Source of the DNA: Mycobacterium sp.
GTDB taxonomy: Bacteria > Actinomycetota > Actinomycetes > Mycobacteriales > Mycobacteriaceae
NCBI RefSeq assembly: GCF_025965855.1
Contig: NZ_JAOPWB010000075.1
Span: 1 to 39,641 of the forward strand
Direction of reading: 5' to 3'
DNA: 39,641 nucleotides
Under the pieces are notes generated by a model. The model ran no database searches. It saw only the letters and a program-made list of their open reading frames with translations, and was not told the origin of the DNA. A program made the translations under genes and the position numbers. How positions within the stretch are numbered: position 1 is the first letter of the stretch; each line of letters opens with the position of its first letter. Below are positions 8,264-17,536 of the stretch, in pieces.

Positions 8264-9481
8264 ATGCGCCAGACCGTCATTTGTGAGCCCGTCCGCACGC
8301 CCATCGGCCGCTACGGCGGAATGTTCAAGTCGCTGACCGCCGTCGACCTGGGCGTGGCCGCCCTCAAAGGGCTACTCGAGCGGACCGGGCTCTCGCCCGA
8401 GGCCGTGCAAGACGTCATCCTCGGCCACTGCTATCCCAGCAGCGAAGCGCCGGCGATAGGGCGGGTGGTGGCGTTGGATTCCGGCCTGCCGGTGACGGTT
8501 CCAGGCATGCAGGTCGACCGGCGCTGCGGGTCGGGCCTGCAGGCGGTGATCCAGGCGTGCCTGCAGGTCGGCAACGGCGACCACGATCTCGTCATCGCGG
8601 GCGGTTGCGAAAGCATGAGCAACGTCGCTTTTTACTCGACCGACATGCGGTGGGGCGGCGCCCGCGGCGGTGTCCGGGTGCACGACGGGCTGGCGCGGGG
8701 ACGCGCGACCGCCGGCGGCCGGCACTACCCGGTGCCGGGCGGGATGCTGGAGACCGCCGAGAACGTGCGCCGCCAGTACAGAATTTCGCGCCTCGACCAG
8801 GACGAGCTCGCCGTGCGCTCGCACCAGCGTGCGGTGGCCGCGCAAAAGGACGGCCTGATGGGGGAGGAGATCATTCCGGTCCTGGTCCGCACGCGGCAAA
8901 GCGAGGAATTGATCGACACCGACGAGCACCCGCGCGCCGACACGTCGGTGGAGTTGCTGAGCAAGCTCAAACCCGTTCTGCTGGGCGAGGATCCGGAGGC
9001 GACGGTTACGGCCGGCAACTCCAGCGGACAGAACGACGCGGCGTCGATGTGCGTGGTGACCACGCCCGAGAAAGCGGCCGAATGCGGCCTGACACCGTTG
9101 GTCCGGATGGTGTCGTGGGGGTCGGCGGGCGTGGCGCCCAGCATCATGGGCATCGGCCCGGTGCCGGCGACCGAGGTGGCCCTGGCCAAGGCGGGCCTGC
9201 AGCTGTCCGACATCGACGTCATCGAGCTGAACGAAGCCTTCGCCGCGCAGGCGCTTGCGGTGATGCGCGAATGGAATTTCGGCGCCGCCGACCACGACCG
9301 AACCAACGTGCACGGGTCGGGAATCTCGCTGGGCCATCCCGTCGGTGCGACCGGCGGCAGGATGCTGGCGACCCTGGCGCGCGAACTCAACCGCCGCCGG
9401 GCGCGCTACGGGCTGGAGACCATGTGCATCGGCGGCGGCCAGGGGCTGGCGGCGGTCTTCGAGCGGGTCGCCTCGTCGTGA
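8264..9481 (+). CDS. Thiolase (acetyl-CoA C-acyltransferase, FadA family)
   Basis: The protein of about 405 residues cleaves a 3-oxoacyl-CoA with CoA. The nucleophile cysteine lies in DRRCGSGLQAVIQA (about residue 88), the histidine motif is GHPVGATGG and the second cysteine motif is MCIGGGQG, the full thiolase set. ATG 8264 gives the usual start MRQTVICEPVRTPIGRYGG and follows GGAATGG. ATG 8255 and a GTG at 8240 directly after the SDR stop are alternatives. Its TGA overlaps the GTG of the next gene (GTGA), indicating coupling. Confidence 0.93.
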   Translation: MRQTVICEPVRTPIGRYGGMFKSLTAVDLGVAALKGLLERTGLSPEAVQDVILGHCYPSSEAPAIGRVVALDSGLPVTVPGMQVDRRCGSGLQAVIQACLQVGNGDHDLVIAGGCESMSNVAFYSTDMRWGGARGGVRVHDGLARGRATAGGRHYPVPGGMLETAENVRRQYRISRLDQDELAVRSHQRAVAAQKDGLMGEEIIPVLVRTRQSEELIDTDEHPRADTSVELLSKLKPVLLGEDPEATVTAGNSSGQNDAASMCVVTTPEKAAECGLTPLVRMVSWGSAGVAPSIMGIGPVPATEVALAKAGLQLSDIDVIELNEAFAAQALAVMREWNFGAADHDRTNVHGSGISLGHPVGATGGRMLATLARELNRRRARYGLETMCIGGGQGLAAVFERVASS

Positions 9482-10680
9482 ACGGTCCCCTGAGCGGCAT
9501 CACCGTCGTGGAGGTGTCCAGTTTCGTCGCCGCACCGCTGTGCGGCATGACCCTGGCTCAGCTTGGCGCGCAGGTGATCCGGGTTGACCCGATCGGCGGC
9601 GCCTCCGACGTACAGCGATGGCCGCTGGCGGCCGGCGGCACGTCGATCTACTGGACCGGCCTGAACAAGGGGAAGCGTTCGGCCACCATCGATCTGCGCT
9701 CGGACGGGGGCCAGGAGCTGGTCCAGCGGCTGATAGTCGAGGGTGACGGCATCGTCGTCACCAACGCCGCCGGGCTGTCCTGGCTCAGCCACGATCTGTT
9801 GGCCGCCAAGCGGTCCGACGTCATCCACGTCCAACTGCTCGGACGCGGCGACGGGTCCACCGGGGTGGATTACACCGTCAACGCGGGCGTCGGGTTCCCG
9901 CTCGTCACCGGTCCGGCCGAGCACGCCGGCCCGATCAACCACGTGCTGCCGGCCTGGGACGTGTGCTGCGGCCTGTACGCCGCGCTGGCGGTCGTCACCG
10001 CCGTCCGGCGCCGCGACCAGAGCGGGGTGGGCGGGCGCATTAGTCTCGCGCTGGAGGATGTCGCGCTTGCCACGGCGGGAAACCTGGGGCTGCTGACCGA
10101 GCCTCAGGTCAATGGGACGCAACGCCAGCGGCTCGGCAATGCCATCTACGGCCAATACGGGCAGGACTTCGCCAGCCGCGACGGGGTCGGTTTCATGGTT
10201 GTCACCTTGACCGGCCGGCACTTTCGTGACCTCGTCGAGGTGACCGGCACGGGTGCCGCGGTGTCGGCGCTCGCGGAGGCGCTGGGCGTGGACTTCGGCT
10301 CGGAGGGCGACCGCTATCGCTACCGTGACGCCCTGTCGGGGCTGTTCGCGACCTGGTTCGCCGATCACACGGCCGACGAGGTCACCGCCGCCCTGTCGGG
10401 CAGCACCGTGTTGTTCGAGCGGTACCGCACCTTCGCCGAGGCCGCCGCGGACGCGAAGGTGACCGCCAACCCGCTATTTTCCCGGCTGCACCAACCGGGC
10501 GTCGGGGACTATTTCGCCCCCGGCATGCCGGTCGCGTTCGACGGCACGCATCCCGCGAGCGCGCCGGCTCCCGCCCTGGGACAAGACACGGCCGAGGTGC
10601 TCGCCCAGCGCTTGGGGTTGACGACCGCGGACATCGCGCGCCTGACGAGCGCCAAGACGATAGGGACACACAGCGCATGA
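9478..10680 (+). CDS. CaiB/BaiF family (class III) CoA-transferase
   Basis: The 400-residue protein is a class III CoA-transferase, which moves CoA between carboxylic acids. It opens with NGPLSGITVVEVSSFVAAPL and contains QLGAQVIRVDP and GLNKGKRSATIDLRSDGGQ near residues 20-80. The segment AWDVCCGLYAALAVVTAV carries the aspartate expected to form the acyl anhydride. GTG 9478 overlaps the thiolase stop and the gene's TGA overlaps the next ATG, so translation is coupled on both sides. In this operon it probably activates or transfers CoA to the substrate acid. Confidence 0.9.
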   Translation: MNGPLSGITVVEVSSFVAAPLCGMTLAQLGAQVIRVDPIGGASDVQRWPLAAGGTSIYWTGLNKGKRSATIDLRSDGGQELVQRLIVEGDGIVVTNAAGLSWLSHDLLAAKRSDVIHVQLLGRGDGSTGVDYTVNAGVGFPLVTGPAEHAGPINHVLPAWDVCCGLYAALAVVTAVRRRDQSGVGGRISLALEDVALATAGNLGLLTEPQVNGTQRQRLGNAIYGQYGQDFASRDGVGFMVVTLTGRHFRDLVEVTGTGAAVSALAEALGVDFGSEGDRYRYRDALSGLFATWFADHTADEVTAALSGSTVLFERYRTFAEAAADAKVTANPLFSRLHQPGVGDYFAPGMPVAFDGTHPASAPAPALGQDTAEVLAQRLGLTTADIARLTSAKTIGTHSA

Positions 10681-11870
10681 CCAAACTCGCCCAAACCCTC
10701 GGCCTGACCGAGTTCCAGACCGAGATCGTCGCCACCGTACGGCAATTCGTCGAGAAGGAAGTCATTCCCAACGCGCAGCAACTGGAGCGCGACGATGCTT
10801 ACCCACAGGACATCGTCGATCAGATGCGGGATATGGGCCTGTTCGGTCTGATGATTCCCGAGGAATACGGCGGGCTGGGGGAGTCGCTGCTGACCTACGC
10901 GCTTTGCGTCGAGGAACTGGCGCGCGGCTGGATGAGCGTGTCCGGGGTGCTCAACACGCACTTCATCGTGGCCTACATGCTGCGCCAGCACGGCACCGAC
11001 GCGCAAAAGCAGCGGTTTTTGCCGCGCATGGCAACCGGCGAGTCGCGTGGCGCGTTTTCGATGTCGGAGCCGGAGCTGGGCTCCGACGTCGCCGCGATCC
11101 GAACCCGTGCCCAGCGCGACGCGGACGGCGGCTACACCATCAACGGCCAGAAGATGTGGCTGACCAACGGCGGCAGTTCGACGCTGGTGGCGGTGCTGGT
11201 GCGCACCGACGAAGGCGCGGACAGGCCGCATCGCAACCTCACCGCGTTCCTCGTCGAAAAGCCGACGGGGTTCGGCGAGGTCGTGCCGGGCCTGGTGATA
11301 CCCGGCAAGATCGACAAGCTGGGCTACAAGGGCATCGACACCACCGAGCTCATCTTCGACGGTTACCGGGCAAGCGCCGACGACATCCTCGGTGATACGC
11401 CCGGGCAGGGCTTCTTCCAGATGATGGACGGCATCGAAGTCGGCCGAGTCAACGTGTCGGCGCGCGCGTGTGGCGTCGGCATCCGCGCCTTCGAACTCGC
11501 GGTGCGTTACGCCCAGCAGCGGCACACCTTCGGCAAGCCGATCGCCGAACACCAGGCCATCGCGTTCCAGTTGGCCGAGATGGCGACCAAAGTGGAAGCG
11601 GCACACCTGATGATGGTCAACGCGGCGCGGTTGAAGGATTCCGGTGAGCGCAACGACGTCGCCGCCGGCATGGCCAAATACCTTGCCAGCGAATACTGCT
11701 CGGAAGTTACCCAGCAGAGCTTCCGGATCCACGGCGGCTACGGCTACTCCAAGGAATACGAGATCGAACGGCTGATGCGCGACGCTCCGTTCCTGCTCAT
11801 CGGCGAGGGAACCAGCGAAATCCAGAAATCCATCATCAGCAAGCGATTACTCGCCGAGTATCAGGTGTGA
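10677..11870 (+). CDS. Acyl-CoA dehydrogenase (FadE family)
   Basis: The 397-residue flavoenzyme shows FSMSEPELGSDVAAIRT, MWLTNGGSSTLVAVLVRTD, QQRHTFGKPIAEHQAIAFQL, IHGGYGYSKEYEIERLMRD and IGEGTSEIQKSIIS, in canonical order. The EGTSE motif holds the usual catalytic glutamate. The ATG overlaps the CoA-transferase stop (ATGA). With the SDR, thiolase and CoA-transferase it makes a near-complete beta-oxidation set, lacking only a hydratase in this operon. The substrate is unknown. Confidence 0.93.
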   Translation: MTKLAQTLGLTEFQTEIVATVRQFVEKEVIPNAQQLERDDAYPQDIVDQMRDMGLFGLMIPEEYGGLGESLLTYALCVEELARGWMSVSGVLNTHFIVAYMLRQHGTDAQKQRFLPRMATGESRGAFSMSEPELGSDVAAIRTRAQRDADGGYTINGQKMWLTNGGSSTLVAVLVRTDEGADRPHRNLTAFLVEKPTGFGEVVPGLVIPGKIDKLGYKGIDTTELIFDGYRASADDILGDTPGQGFFQMMDGIEVGRVNVSARACGVGIRAFELAVRYAQQRHTFGKPIAEHQAIAFQLAEMATKVEAAHLMMVNAARLKDSGERNDVAAGMAKYLASEYCSEVTQQSFRIHGGYGYSKEYEIERLMRDAPFLLIGEGTSEIQKSIISKRLLAEYQV

Positions 11871-11874
11871 GGCG

Positions 11875-12567
11875 ATGACCATTCCGGATTTCGCTGCGCG
11901 CCCACAACTTTCCGACGATGTCGCGCGCTTCATCCGCAGACGGATCTTCGACGGCACGTACGCGGCCGGGTCCTATGTGCGCCTGGACCAACTGGCCGCG
12001 GAGCTGGGAATCAGCGTAACGCCGGTGCGCGAGGCGCTCTTCGCACTGCGTGCGGAAGGGTTGATCGCGCAGCAGCCGCGCCGCGGTTTTGTGGTGCTGC
12101 CGGTCACCGGGCGGGACGTCACCGACGTCGCGAACGTGCAGGGCTACGTCGGAGGGGAGCTGGCCGCGCGGGCCGCAATCAACATCACGGGTGAGCAGGT
12201 GCGCGAACTCAAACAGATCCAGGCCGAGCTCGAAGAGGCCTATGCCGGTGACGACAACGAGCGGACCGTCCGTCTCAACCACGAATTTCACCGCGCCATC
12301 AATGTCGCCGCGGACTCGCCCAAGCTCGCCCAGCTGATGTCGCAGATCACCCGTTACGCACCGGAATCGGTGTTCCCCGCCATCGAGGGGTGGCCGGAAC
12401 AGTCGATAAAGGACCATCGCCGGATCTTGTCCGCCCTCAAAAAGCATGACCACGAGCTGGCGCGGGCGGCGATGTCGGAACATCTTGCCGCGGGCGCCGT
12501 TCCGCTGATCGATCACCTGACTGCCCGAGGCGTGGTCATCGATGCGAGCCGTCCGCCGCCGGGATAG
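11875..12567 (+). CDS. GntR-family transcriptional regulator (FadR/FCD subfamily)
   Basis: The 230-residue protein has an N-terminal winged helix-turn-helix (about residues 12-75), with RLDQLAAELGISVTPVREAL as the recognition region and GLIAQQPRRGFVVLPV as the wing. An FCD ligand domain follows, with the metal-site-like residues LNHEFHRAIN and SIKDHRRILSAL. FCD regulators respond to organic acids or acyl-CoAs. It starts 4 bp after the dehydrogenase stop, so it belongs to the 7499-12567 operon and probably controls it. Confidence 0.9.
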   Translation: MTIPDFAARPQLSDDVARFIRRRIFDGTYAAGSYVRLDQLAAELGISVTPVREALFALRAEGLIAQQPRRGFVVLPVTGRDVTDVANVQGYVGGELAARAAINITGEQVRELKQIQAELEEAYAGDDNERTVRLNHEFHRAINVAADSPKLAQLMSQITRYAPESVFPAIEGWPEQSIKDHRRILSALKKHDHELARAAMSEHLAAGAVPLIDHLTARGVVIDASRPPPG

Positions 12568-12568
12568 G

Positions 12569-12622
12569 TGTTGTTGGTGAGGCACGCCAGGGCATAGGCT
12601 GCTTTTTCAGGGGGCAACAACA
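12569..12622. repeat. Inverted repeat between regulator and secreted protein gene
   Basis: TGTTGTTG at 12569-12576 is matched by CAACAACA at 12615-12622, a perfect 8-bp inverted repeat with a 38-bp spacer. It begins 2 bp after the GntR stop and ends 14 bp before the next start. It could form a weak stem at the operon end or be an operator; it has no U-tract and no GC-rich stem, so a strong terminator is unlikely. Confidence 0.4.
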
Positions 12623-12636
12623 TAGAGCGAGGAAAA

Positions 12637-12999
12637 GTGCCCCGAACGATTCGCGCATCGGCTCTATTCGTTGCGACTCTGACAGCCATCGTCCTCGCGC
12701 CGCCGGCGGTCGCTGACCCGGTCGACCCGATCCCCGGCAATGGTGTCTTTGTCGTGGGGCCTGACATCGCACCGGGCCTCTACCACACGGGCGGGTCGGG
12801 GTCGGCCTTCGGGGTTTGGATAAATAACGTGCCGACCCAGGACTCAATGTGCTCGTGGTTCACGTACAGCACGCCTGATGCGAACAAGGACCATGCACTC
12901 CAGACGAATACCTCTATCGGCCCGATGTACGCGAATGTCAACTCTGCGGTTAAGGCCTTCGAGTCGCAGAACTGTCAACCCTGGACGCGGGTTCCTTAA
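12637..12999 (+). CDS. Small secreted protein of unknown function
   Basis: The 120-residue product starts at GTG 12637 behind GAGGAAAA. It has a clear Sec signal peptide (MPRTIRASALFVATLTAIVL, then APPAVADP with an A-x-A cleavage site near residue 26). The mature protein of about 94 residues has two cysteines (in SMCSWF and QNCQPW) that could form one disulfide. It also has the motif VGPDIAPGLYHTGG, common in small mycobacterial exported proteins of unknown role. Its TAA overlaps the stop of the convergent synthetase gene. Confidence 0.8.
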   Translation: MPRTIRASALFVATLTAIVLAPPAVADPVDPIPGNGVFVVGPDIAPGLYHTGGSGSAFGVWINNVPTQDSMCSWFTYSTPDANKDHALQTNTSIGPMYANVNSAVKAFESQNCQPWTRVP

Positions 13000-14528
13000 G
13001 GCTGATTCGCTTCGACCAGCATCTTCCGCAGGCGGTGGGTGTCGACCTTGCCGGTGGCGCCGCGCGGAACGTCGTCATCGGATTCCAGCAACAGCCATAA
13101 TTTCGGCATCTTGAAGGCGCTCAGCAACTTTCGGGCCGACTCATGCAACTGGTCCGCGGTCAATGCGCTGCTGCATACCACCGCAGCGCCCACCCTTCCG
13201 CCGGCAAGTCCGGGCACGTTGGTGACGTAGGCATTCTGGACGCCGTCGATCGCGCGCAGCGCCCGCTCCACCTCGCTCGGGTACACGGTTGCGCCGCTGA
13301 CCTTGAACATGTCGTCGGATCGGCCGTGGTAGAACAGGAACCCGCCCTCGTCGAGGTGGCCGAGGTCGCCGGAGGGGTAGAAGCCGTCCGGGGTAAACAG
13401 CTCTTCTCGGCCGCGACGGCAGACGCCGCGCAGCGTGTGTGGTCCCCGGATCTGGATTTCCCCAACGGATCCGGGCGGGACCGGCTCGCCGCCGTCCGGG
13501 TCGACGATGCGAACCTCCACGCCGGGAAACGGTTTTCCGCAACTGCCCCACGCGGTCGGGGGCATGTCGGTGTCGGCGGCGTAGCCGCAGTACGGCCCGA
13601 ACGCTTCCGTCATGCCGAACAGCGTGGCCCGCGCGCCCGGTTGAGCCCGCTGCTCGGGGGGCAGCAGGGCTTCCAGGCTCCCCGGCCGCAACGCCGACAG
13701 ATCGGCACCGACCCGGTCCGCGTGCCGGGCCAGCACTTCGGCCTGATCGGGCCACCCCCGAAACAGCGTGACCCGCTCGGTTTCCAGTAGCCGCAGGGTG
13801 GTCTCGGGCCGCGGTATTTCCTCGGTCACCAGCGTGGCGCCCGCCAGCAGCGCGGACAAGATTCCGCTCCCGAAGCCACCCACCCAGAAAAATGGCATGG
13901 GCAGATATAGGCGGGTGTCGGACGTGATGCAGCGCGCTGCGAGGCCCGATTGCACCGCGGTCAGCGCGCTGCCGTGGGAGTGCACGACCCCTTTGGGTGC
14001 TCCGCTGCTGCCCGAGGTGAACATGATCACCAGGGGGTCGGCGGGGGTGACCGCCTCTGTCATGGCGCCGACGATCCGGCGGGCCGGCTCGCTGGGAACG
14101 GTATGGGCGAGGCGGTCGACCGGCCAGGCCTGGCGTAAGGCGGGAAGTTCGCGCCGCAGCACGAAATGCAGGTCGTCCAGGTAGCGGTGGCCACGGAATT
14201 CCTCGACGCTGACCAGGAATTGAACCGAAGCGGTCCGCAGCTGCGCGACCAGCTCGCCGGCCTGCAGCAGCGTGCTCAGCGGAACCAGCACGGCGCCAAT
14301 GCGAGTCAGGGCGATCGCCACCTGCACCCAGCGGGCGCTGTTGGGCATGATCAGCCCGACCCGGGCGCCCTTGCCCACGCCTGCTTCGACGAAGACCGCG
14401 GCCAAGTCGGCTGTGGTGGCGTCCAGTTCGCGATAGCTGATTCGGGCCGCCGGGTCGATCGCCATCGGCTTCGCGCCGTGCCGCGCGGCGCGGGACCGCA
14501 CCAGTTGATCGATGGTGCGGTCAGGCAT
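12996..14528 (-). CDS. Adenylate-forming enzyme (acyl-CoA synthetase-like), first of three
   Basis: This 510-residue ANL-superfamily protein activates a carboxylic acid with ATP and probably loads CoA. Motifs are MFTSGSSGAPKGVVHSHG (phosphate loop, residues 169-186), LFGMTEAFGPYCG, SGDLGHLDEGGFLFYHGRSDD and near the end PRGATGKVD with the A10 lysine. The ATG at 14528 overlaps the upstream gene's stop by 8 bp. It is the last gene of the minus-strand run starting at 19971. The acid substrate is unknown. Confidence 0.9.
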   Translation of the reverse strand: MPDRTIDQLVRSRAARHGAKPMAIDPAARISYRELDATTADLAAVFVEAGVGKGARVGLIMPNSARWVQVAIALTRIGAVLVPLSTLLQAGELVAQLRTASVQFLVSVEEFRGHRYLDDLHFVLRRELPALRQAWPVDRLAHTVPSEPARRIVGAMTEAVTPADPLVIMFTSGSSGAPKGVVHSHGSALTAVQSGLAARCITSDTRLYLPMPFFWVGGFGSGILSALLAGATLVTEEIPRPETTLRLLETERVTLFRGWPDQAEVLARHADRVGADLSALRPGSLEALLPPEQRAQPGARATLFGMTEAFGPYCGYAADTDMPPTAWGSCGKPFPGVEVRIVDPDGGEPVPPGSVGEIQIRGPHTLRGVCRRGREELFTPDGFYPSGDLGHLDEGGFLFYHGRSDDMFKVSGATVYPSEVERALRAIDGVQNAYVTNVPGLAGGRVGAAVVCSSALTADQLHESARKLLSAFKMPKLWLLLESDDDVPRGATGKVDTHRLRKMLVEANQP

Positions 14529-16074
14529 CGAACAGCCTTCCCAGTCGCTGCGAGTCGACCTTCCCGCTGGACAGCAATGGTATTTCGTTGTGTGCCAAGG
14601 CGATGAACCGCTTGGGGATCTTGTAGGAAGACAGCTCCCCCTTGAGCCGCTCGCGCAACGCCGCCTCGTCGAAGGTCGCGCCGTCCGGCGTCACCACGAC
14701 CGCGGCGACCAGCTGGCCACGCTGGGCATCCGGAATGCCCACGACGTGGGCGACCGCGCCGCCGGTCACCGTGGCGATGGCCTTCTCGACCTCGGCCGCC
14801 GATACGTTGGCGCCCGCCGTTTTGAGCATCGCGCTGAGCCTGCGGACGAAATAGAAGAATCCGTCGTCATCGGTGCGCACCAAATCGCCCGTGTGGAACC
14901 AGCCGTCGGCGTCGAAGCACTCTTCGCGGCTGCGTTTGTAATACCGCTGCATCACGTAGGGCCCGCGGATGCACAGTTCACCGACGCCCGAGGCGTCCGG
15001 GTCCAGGATCATGGCGTCGAATCCGGGCGCCGGCTTGCCGAACGATCCGCGGCGGCTTTCGGGTTGGTCGGATTCATCGTCGCTGATCAGTAGGACGCTG
15101 CCGGCTTCGGTCATGCCCAGCATATTGTGCCGCAACTCCGGATCGGCCGGGCGGGCGGCGGGATCCATGATCGGGTACAGGTTGCCCCGGCGCATCGACG
15201 ACAGGTCGCGTCCGGCGAAGCTCGGGTGATCGGCGAGGTAGGCGATGCCGGCGGCGAAACCATTGGCCATCGTCGGCTTTTCGGCTTCCAGCAAGTCCAG
15301 CGTCTGACCGGGGTCACCGGCGTTGGAGCACACCAGCGTCGACCCGGCGACCAAGGTTGCCAGCAGGCCGAAGGCGAACCCGCCGATCCAGAAGAACGGC
15401 GAATTGCAGAACAGCTTGTCCGCCGTCGTCAGGCCGCGGATTGCGTTGAGGTTTCGCTGGTGTCCGAGCAGGCCGGCGTGCGTGTGCACCACTCCCTTCG
15501 GGGCGCTGGTGGAGCCCGACGTGTACACGATCGCCAGCGGATCGCAGCCGTCGACGTCGTCTTCCATCGCATCAAGGAGCGCCGGGTCGACGGACCTGGC
15601 AAGCCGGTACACGCGTTCGGGATTGACTATGACATGGCGCAACTGCGGTGTAGCGGTAACGAACAGCCGCTCATCGTTGTCCGGCTCAGCATGCGATAGC
15701 ACCTCCGCGAGTCGCTGCACGTAGTCATGGGAGCGGAAGGACGCGGTGGCCAAGAGGATTTCGGCATCGCTGTCCATCAGCTGCTCGCGCAGCTCGCGAG
15801 CGGTGGCGAACGTGGAGAACGGAATCACCACCGCGCCGATTCGCGCCGCCGCGAGCATCCCGACGACGAACTCGGTGCCGTTCGGGTAGAGCAGCCCCAC
15901 ATGGGTGCCCTTGCCGCCCCCTTGCGCGATCAGTCCGCGGGCAAGCTCCGCCGAGCGCCGATCGGCCTCGGCATAGCTGATGCGGTCGCCATCGCAGACG
16001 AGAAGCGGGTGGTCCGCGCGCGAGCGAGCCTGATGCCGCAGGATTCCGGGGACCGTGGGAGCGTCACTGGGCAT
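14521..16074 (-). CDS. Adenylate-forming enzyme (acyl-CoA synthetase-like), second of three
   Basis: The 517-residue ANL protein contains IVYTSGSTSAPKGVVHTHAG, NMLGMTEAGSVLLISDDES, HTGDLVRTDDDGFFYFVRR and LSSGKVDSQRLGR (A10 lysine). It resembles its neighbour downstream in length and motif spelling (both share PFFWxGGFxxGxL), suggesting an old duplication. ATG 16074 is chosen because it overlaps the upstream gene by only 11 bp. ATG 16116 would add 14 residues and overlap more; neither has a clear ribosome site. Substrate unknown. Confidence 0.88.
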   Translation of the reverse strand: MPSDAPTVPGILRHQARSRADHPLLVCDGDRISYAEADRRSAELARGLIAQGGGKGTHVGLLYPNGTEFVVGMLAAARIGAVVIPFSTFATARELREQLMDSDAEILLATASFRSHDYVQRLAEVLSHAEPDNDERLFVTATPQLRHVIVNPERVYRLARSVDPALLDAMEDDVDGCDPLAIVYTSGSTSAPKGVVHTHAGLLGHQRNLNAIRGLTTADKLFCNSPFFWIGGFAFGLLATLVAGSTLVCSNAGDPGQTLDLLEAEKPTMANGFAAGIAYLADHPSFAGRDLSSMRRGNLYPIMDPAARPADPELRHNMLGMTEAGSVLLISDDESDQPESRRGSFGKPAPGFDAMILDPDASGVGELCIRGPYVMQRYYKRSREECFDADGWFHTGDLVRTDDDGFFYFVRRLSAMLKTAGANVSAAEVEKAIATVTGGAVAHVVGIPDAQRGQLVAAVVVTPDGATFDEAALRERLKGELSSYKIPKRFIALAHNEIPLLSSGKVDSQRLGRLFDA

Positions 16075-17536
16075 GGTCGCGATGGGCGGCGGAGTCACTG
16101 AAATAGAGCCTGACATCGCTGAGATCGGCCTTACCCGACGGGGTTCGGGGGATCGCGTCGACGATCGCGATCTCGGTGGGGATTTCGTAGCGCGCCAGTC
16201 GCGTTCGCAGGTATTCGACCAGCGTGTCGGCGTCGGCGGACGCGGGCTCGCGCAGTTGCACCATCGCGACCGGCGTCTCCCCGAGGCGTTCGTCGGATCG
16301 CGCGACCACGGCGGCGCCCGCCACCGCAGGATGGTCCTCCAGCGCGACCCGTACGTCGTCGGGCATCACCTTGAACCCGCCGCGGATGATCGCTTGGTCG
16401 GCCCGTCCGACGATCCAGACAAAGCCGTCCTCGTCGATGCGGGCCAGGTCGGTGGTTCGCGTCCACGTCGCCGATGGCCCCAGTTGTCCCGGCTTGACCT
16501 CCAGCAGGCCGACCCGGTCCGGCCCGAGCGTCGTGCCCTCGTCGTCGACCACCCGCAGCCGCGCGCCCGGGTTGGCCCGGCCTACGCTGCCACGCTTGGC
16601 TCGCCAGTACTCTCGGTAGTCCGCGAGGGTCCAGCCGGCGACGCCACCGCCGAATTCCGTTGCGGCATAAGAGGTGAGGACCGGTATGCCGTACTTCTCG
16701 GTGAAGGCGTCGGCGTCGTCAGGCGAAAGCGGGGCGGTGCCGCAGGTGACGGCACGGATGCTCTCCAGATCGGCCCGCGTCAGGTCGGAGTGCAACACCG
16801 TCCGCAGTGCGGCCGGCACCAGCGATACCGTGCCCGGCCGGTGGCTGCGCACCGCCACGGCCCATGCCTTGAGCTCGAAGCGTTCCAGTAGCACAAAGGA
16901 TCTGGCCTCCGCGATGCACTGCAGCACCCGGAACACGCCGCCAATGTGCACCAGCGGCGAGTTGACGATCGCGACGCCGCGTCGCAGCTTCGTTGGCGCC
17001 GGGGCACTTTCAGGGTCGGGGCCCATCACGCTGCGCGCCAGCATCTCGTAGCTGAGGTCGATTCGTTTGGGCGGCCCGGTCGTTCCGCTCGTCAGCATCC
17101 GCACCGCCACGCCGGGCCGTGCGGCGGATCCTTCGGTGTCGCAGGCTCGCCCACGGGCGTCGACGGAAGAACCCGTAATCGCCAGCGTCGCGGTCCCCGT
17201 CGGGACCAGCGTCGCCAAGTCGTTGGGTTCGCCGATGATCAACGGCAGCCGGAGCGCGGCGATGTCGGCCCTGGTGCGGTCGTCGCCGAGAGCCGGGTTG
17301 ATGGCGACGACGGTTCCGCCGCCCAGCAGTACCCCGAGGAAGGACGCGACGTGACCGGGCCGGTTGCGCAACAGCATGCCGACGCCCGCGTGGTCGGCGG
17401 CCTGGGATGCGACGCGGCGTGCCACGTCGCCCACTTCGCGCCACGAGATCCATTGATCCTCATACTCGATCGCGTACGAGTCGGGCTGCAGATCGAGCAC
17501 ATCGGCGATGCGCCGGCTGAGCGGGTGACGGGCCAT
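16064..17536 (-). CDS. Adenylate-forming enzyme (acyl-CoA synthetase-like), third and most divergent
   Basis: The 490-residue protein is an ANL enzyme with a shorter N-terminal lobe. It has RMLTSGTTGPPKRIDLSYEM, where the usual G after the lysine is replaced (PPKRID), SYAATEFGGGVAG in place of the common GxTE motif, then IVGRADQAIIRGGFKV and PRTPSGKADLS with the A10 lysine. It is likely an acyl-CoA synthetase with an unusual substrate. Its ATG at 17536 overlaps the hydratase stop (ATGA), so it is coupled to the gene upstream. Confidence 0.87.
   Translation of the reverse strand: MARHPLSRRIADVLDLQPDSYAIEYEDQWISWREVGDVARRVASQAADHAGVGMLLRNRPGHVASFLGVLLGGGTVVAINPALGDDRTRADIAALRLPLIIGEPNDLATLVPTGTATLAITGSSVDARGRACDTEGSAARPGVAVRMLTSGTTGPPKRIDLSYEMLARSVMGPDPESAPAPTKLRRGVAIVNSPLVHIGGVFRVLQCIAEARSFVLLERFELKAWAVAVRSHRPGTVSLVPAALRTVLHSDLTRADLESIRAVTCGTAPLSPDDADAFTEKYGIPVLTSYAATEFGGGVAGWTLADYREYWRAKRGSVGRANPGARLRVVDDEGTTLGPDRVGLLEVKPGQLGPSATWTRTTDLARIDEDGFVWIVGRADQAIIRGGFKVMPDDVRVALEDHPAVAGAAVVARSDERLGETPVAMVQLREPASADADTLVEYLRTRLARYEIPTEIAIVDAIPRTPSGKADLSDVRLYFSDSAAHRDHAQ

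Noticed and set aside
8557..9477. In-frame upstream extension of the first CoA-transferase over the thiolase
   Set aside because: The extension is out of frame with the thiolase and has no domain; GTG 9478 overlaps the thiolase stop as expected for coupling.
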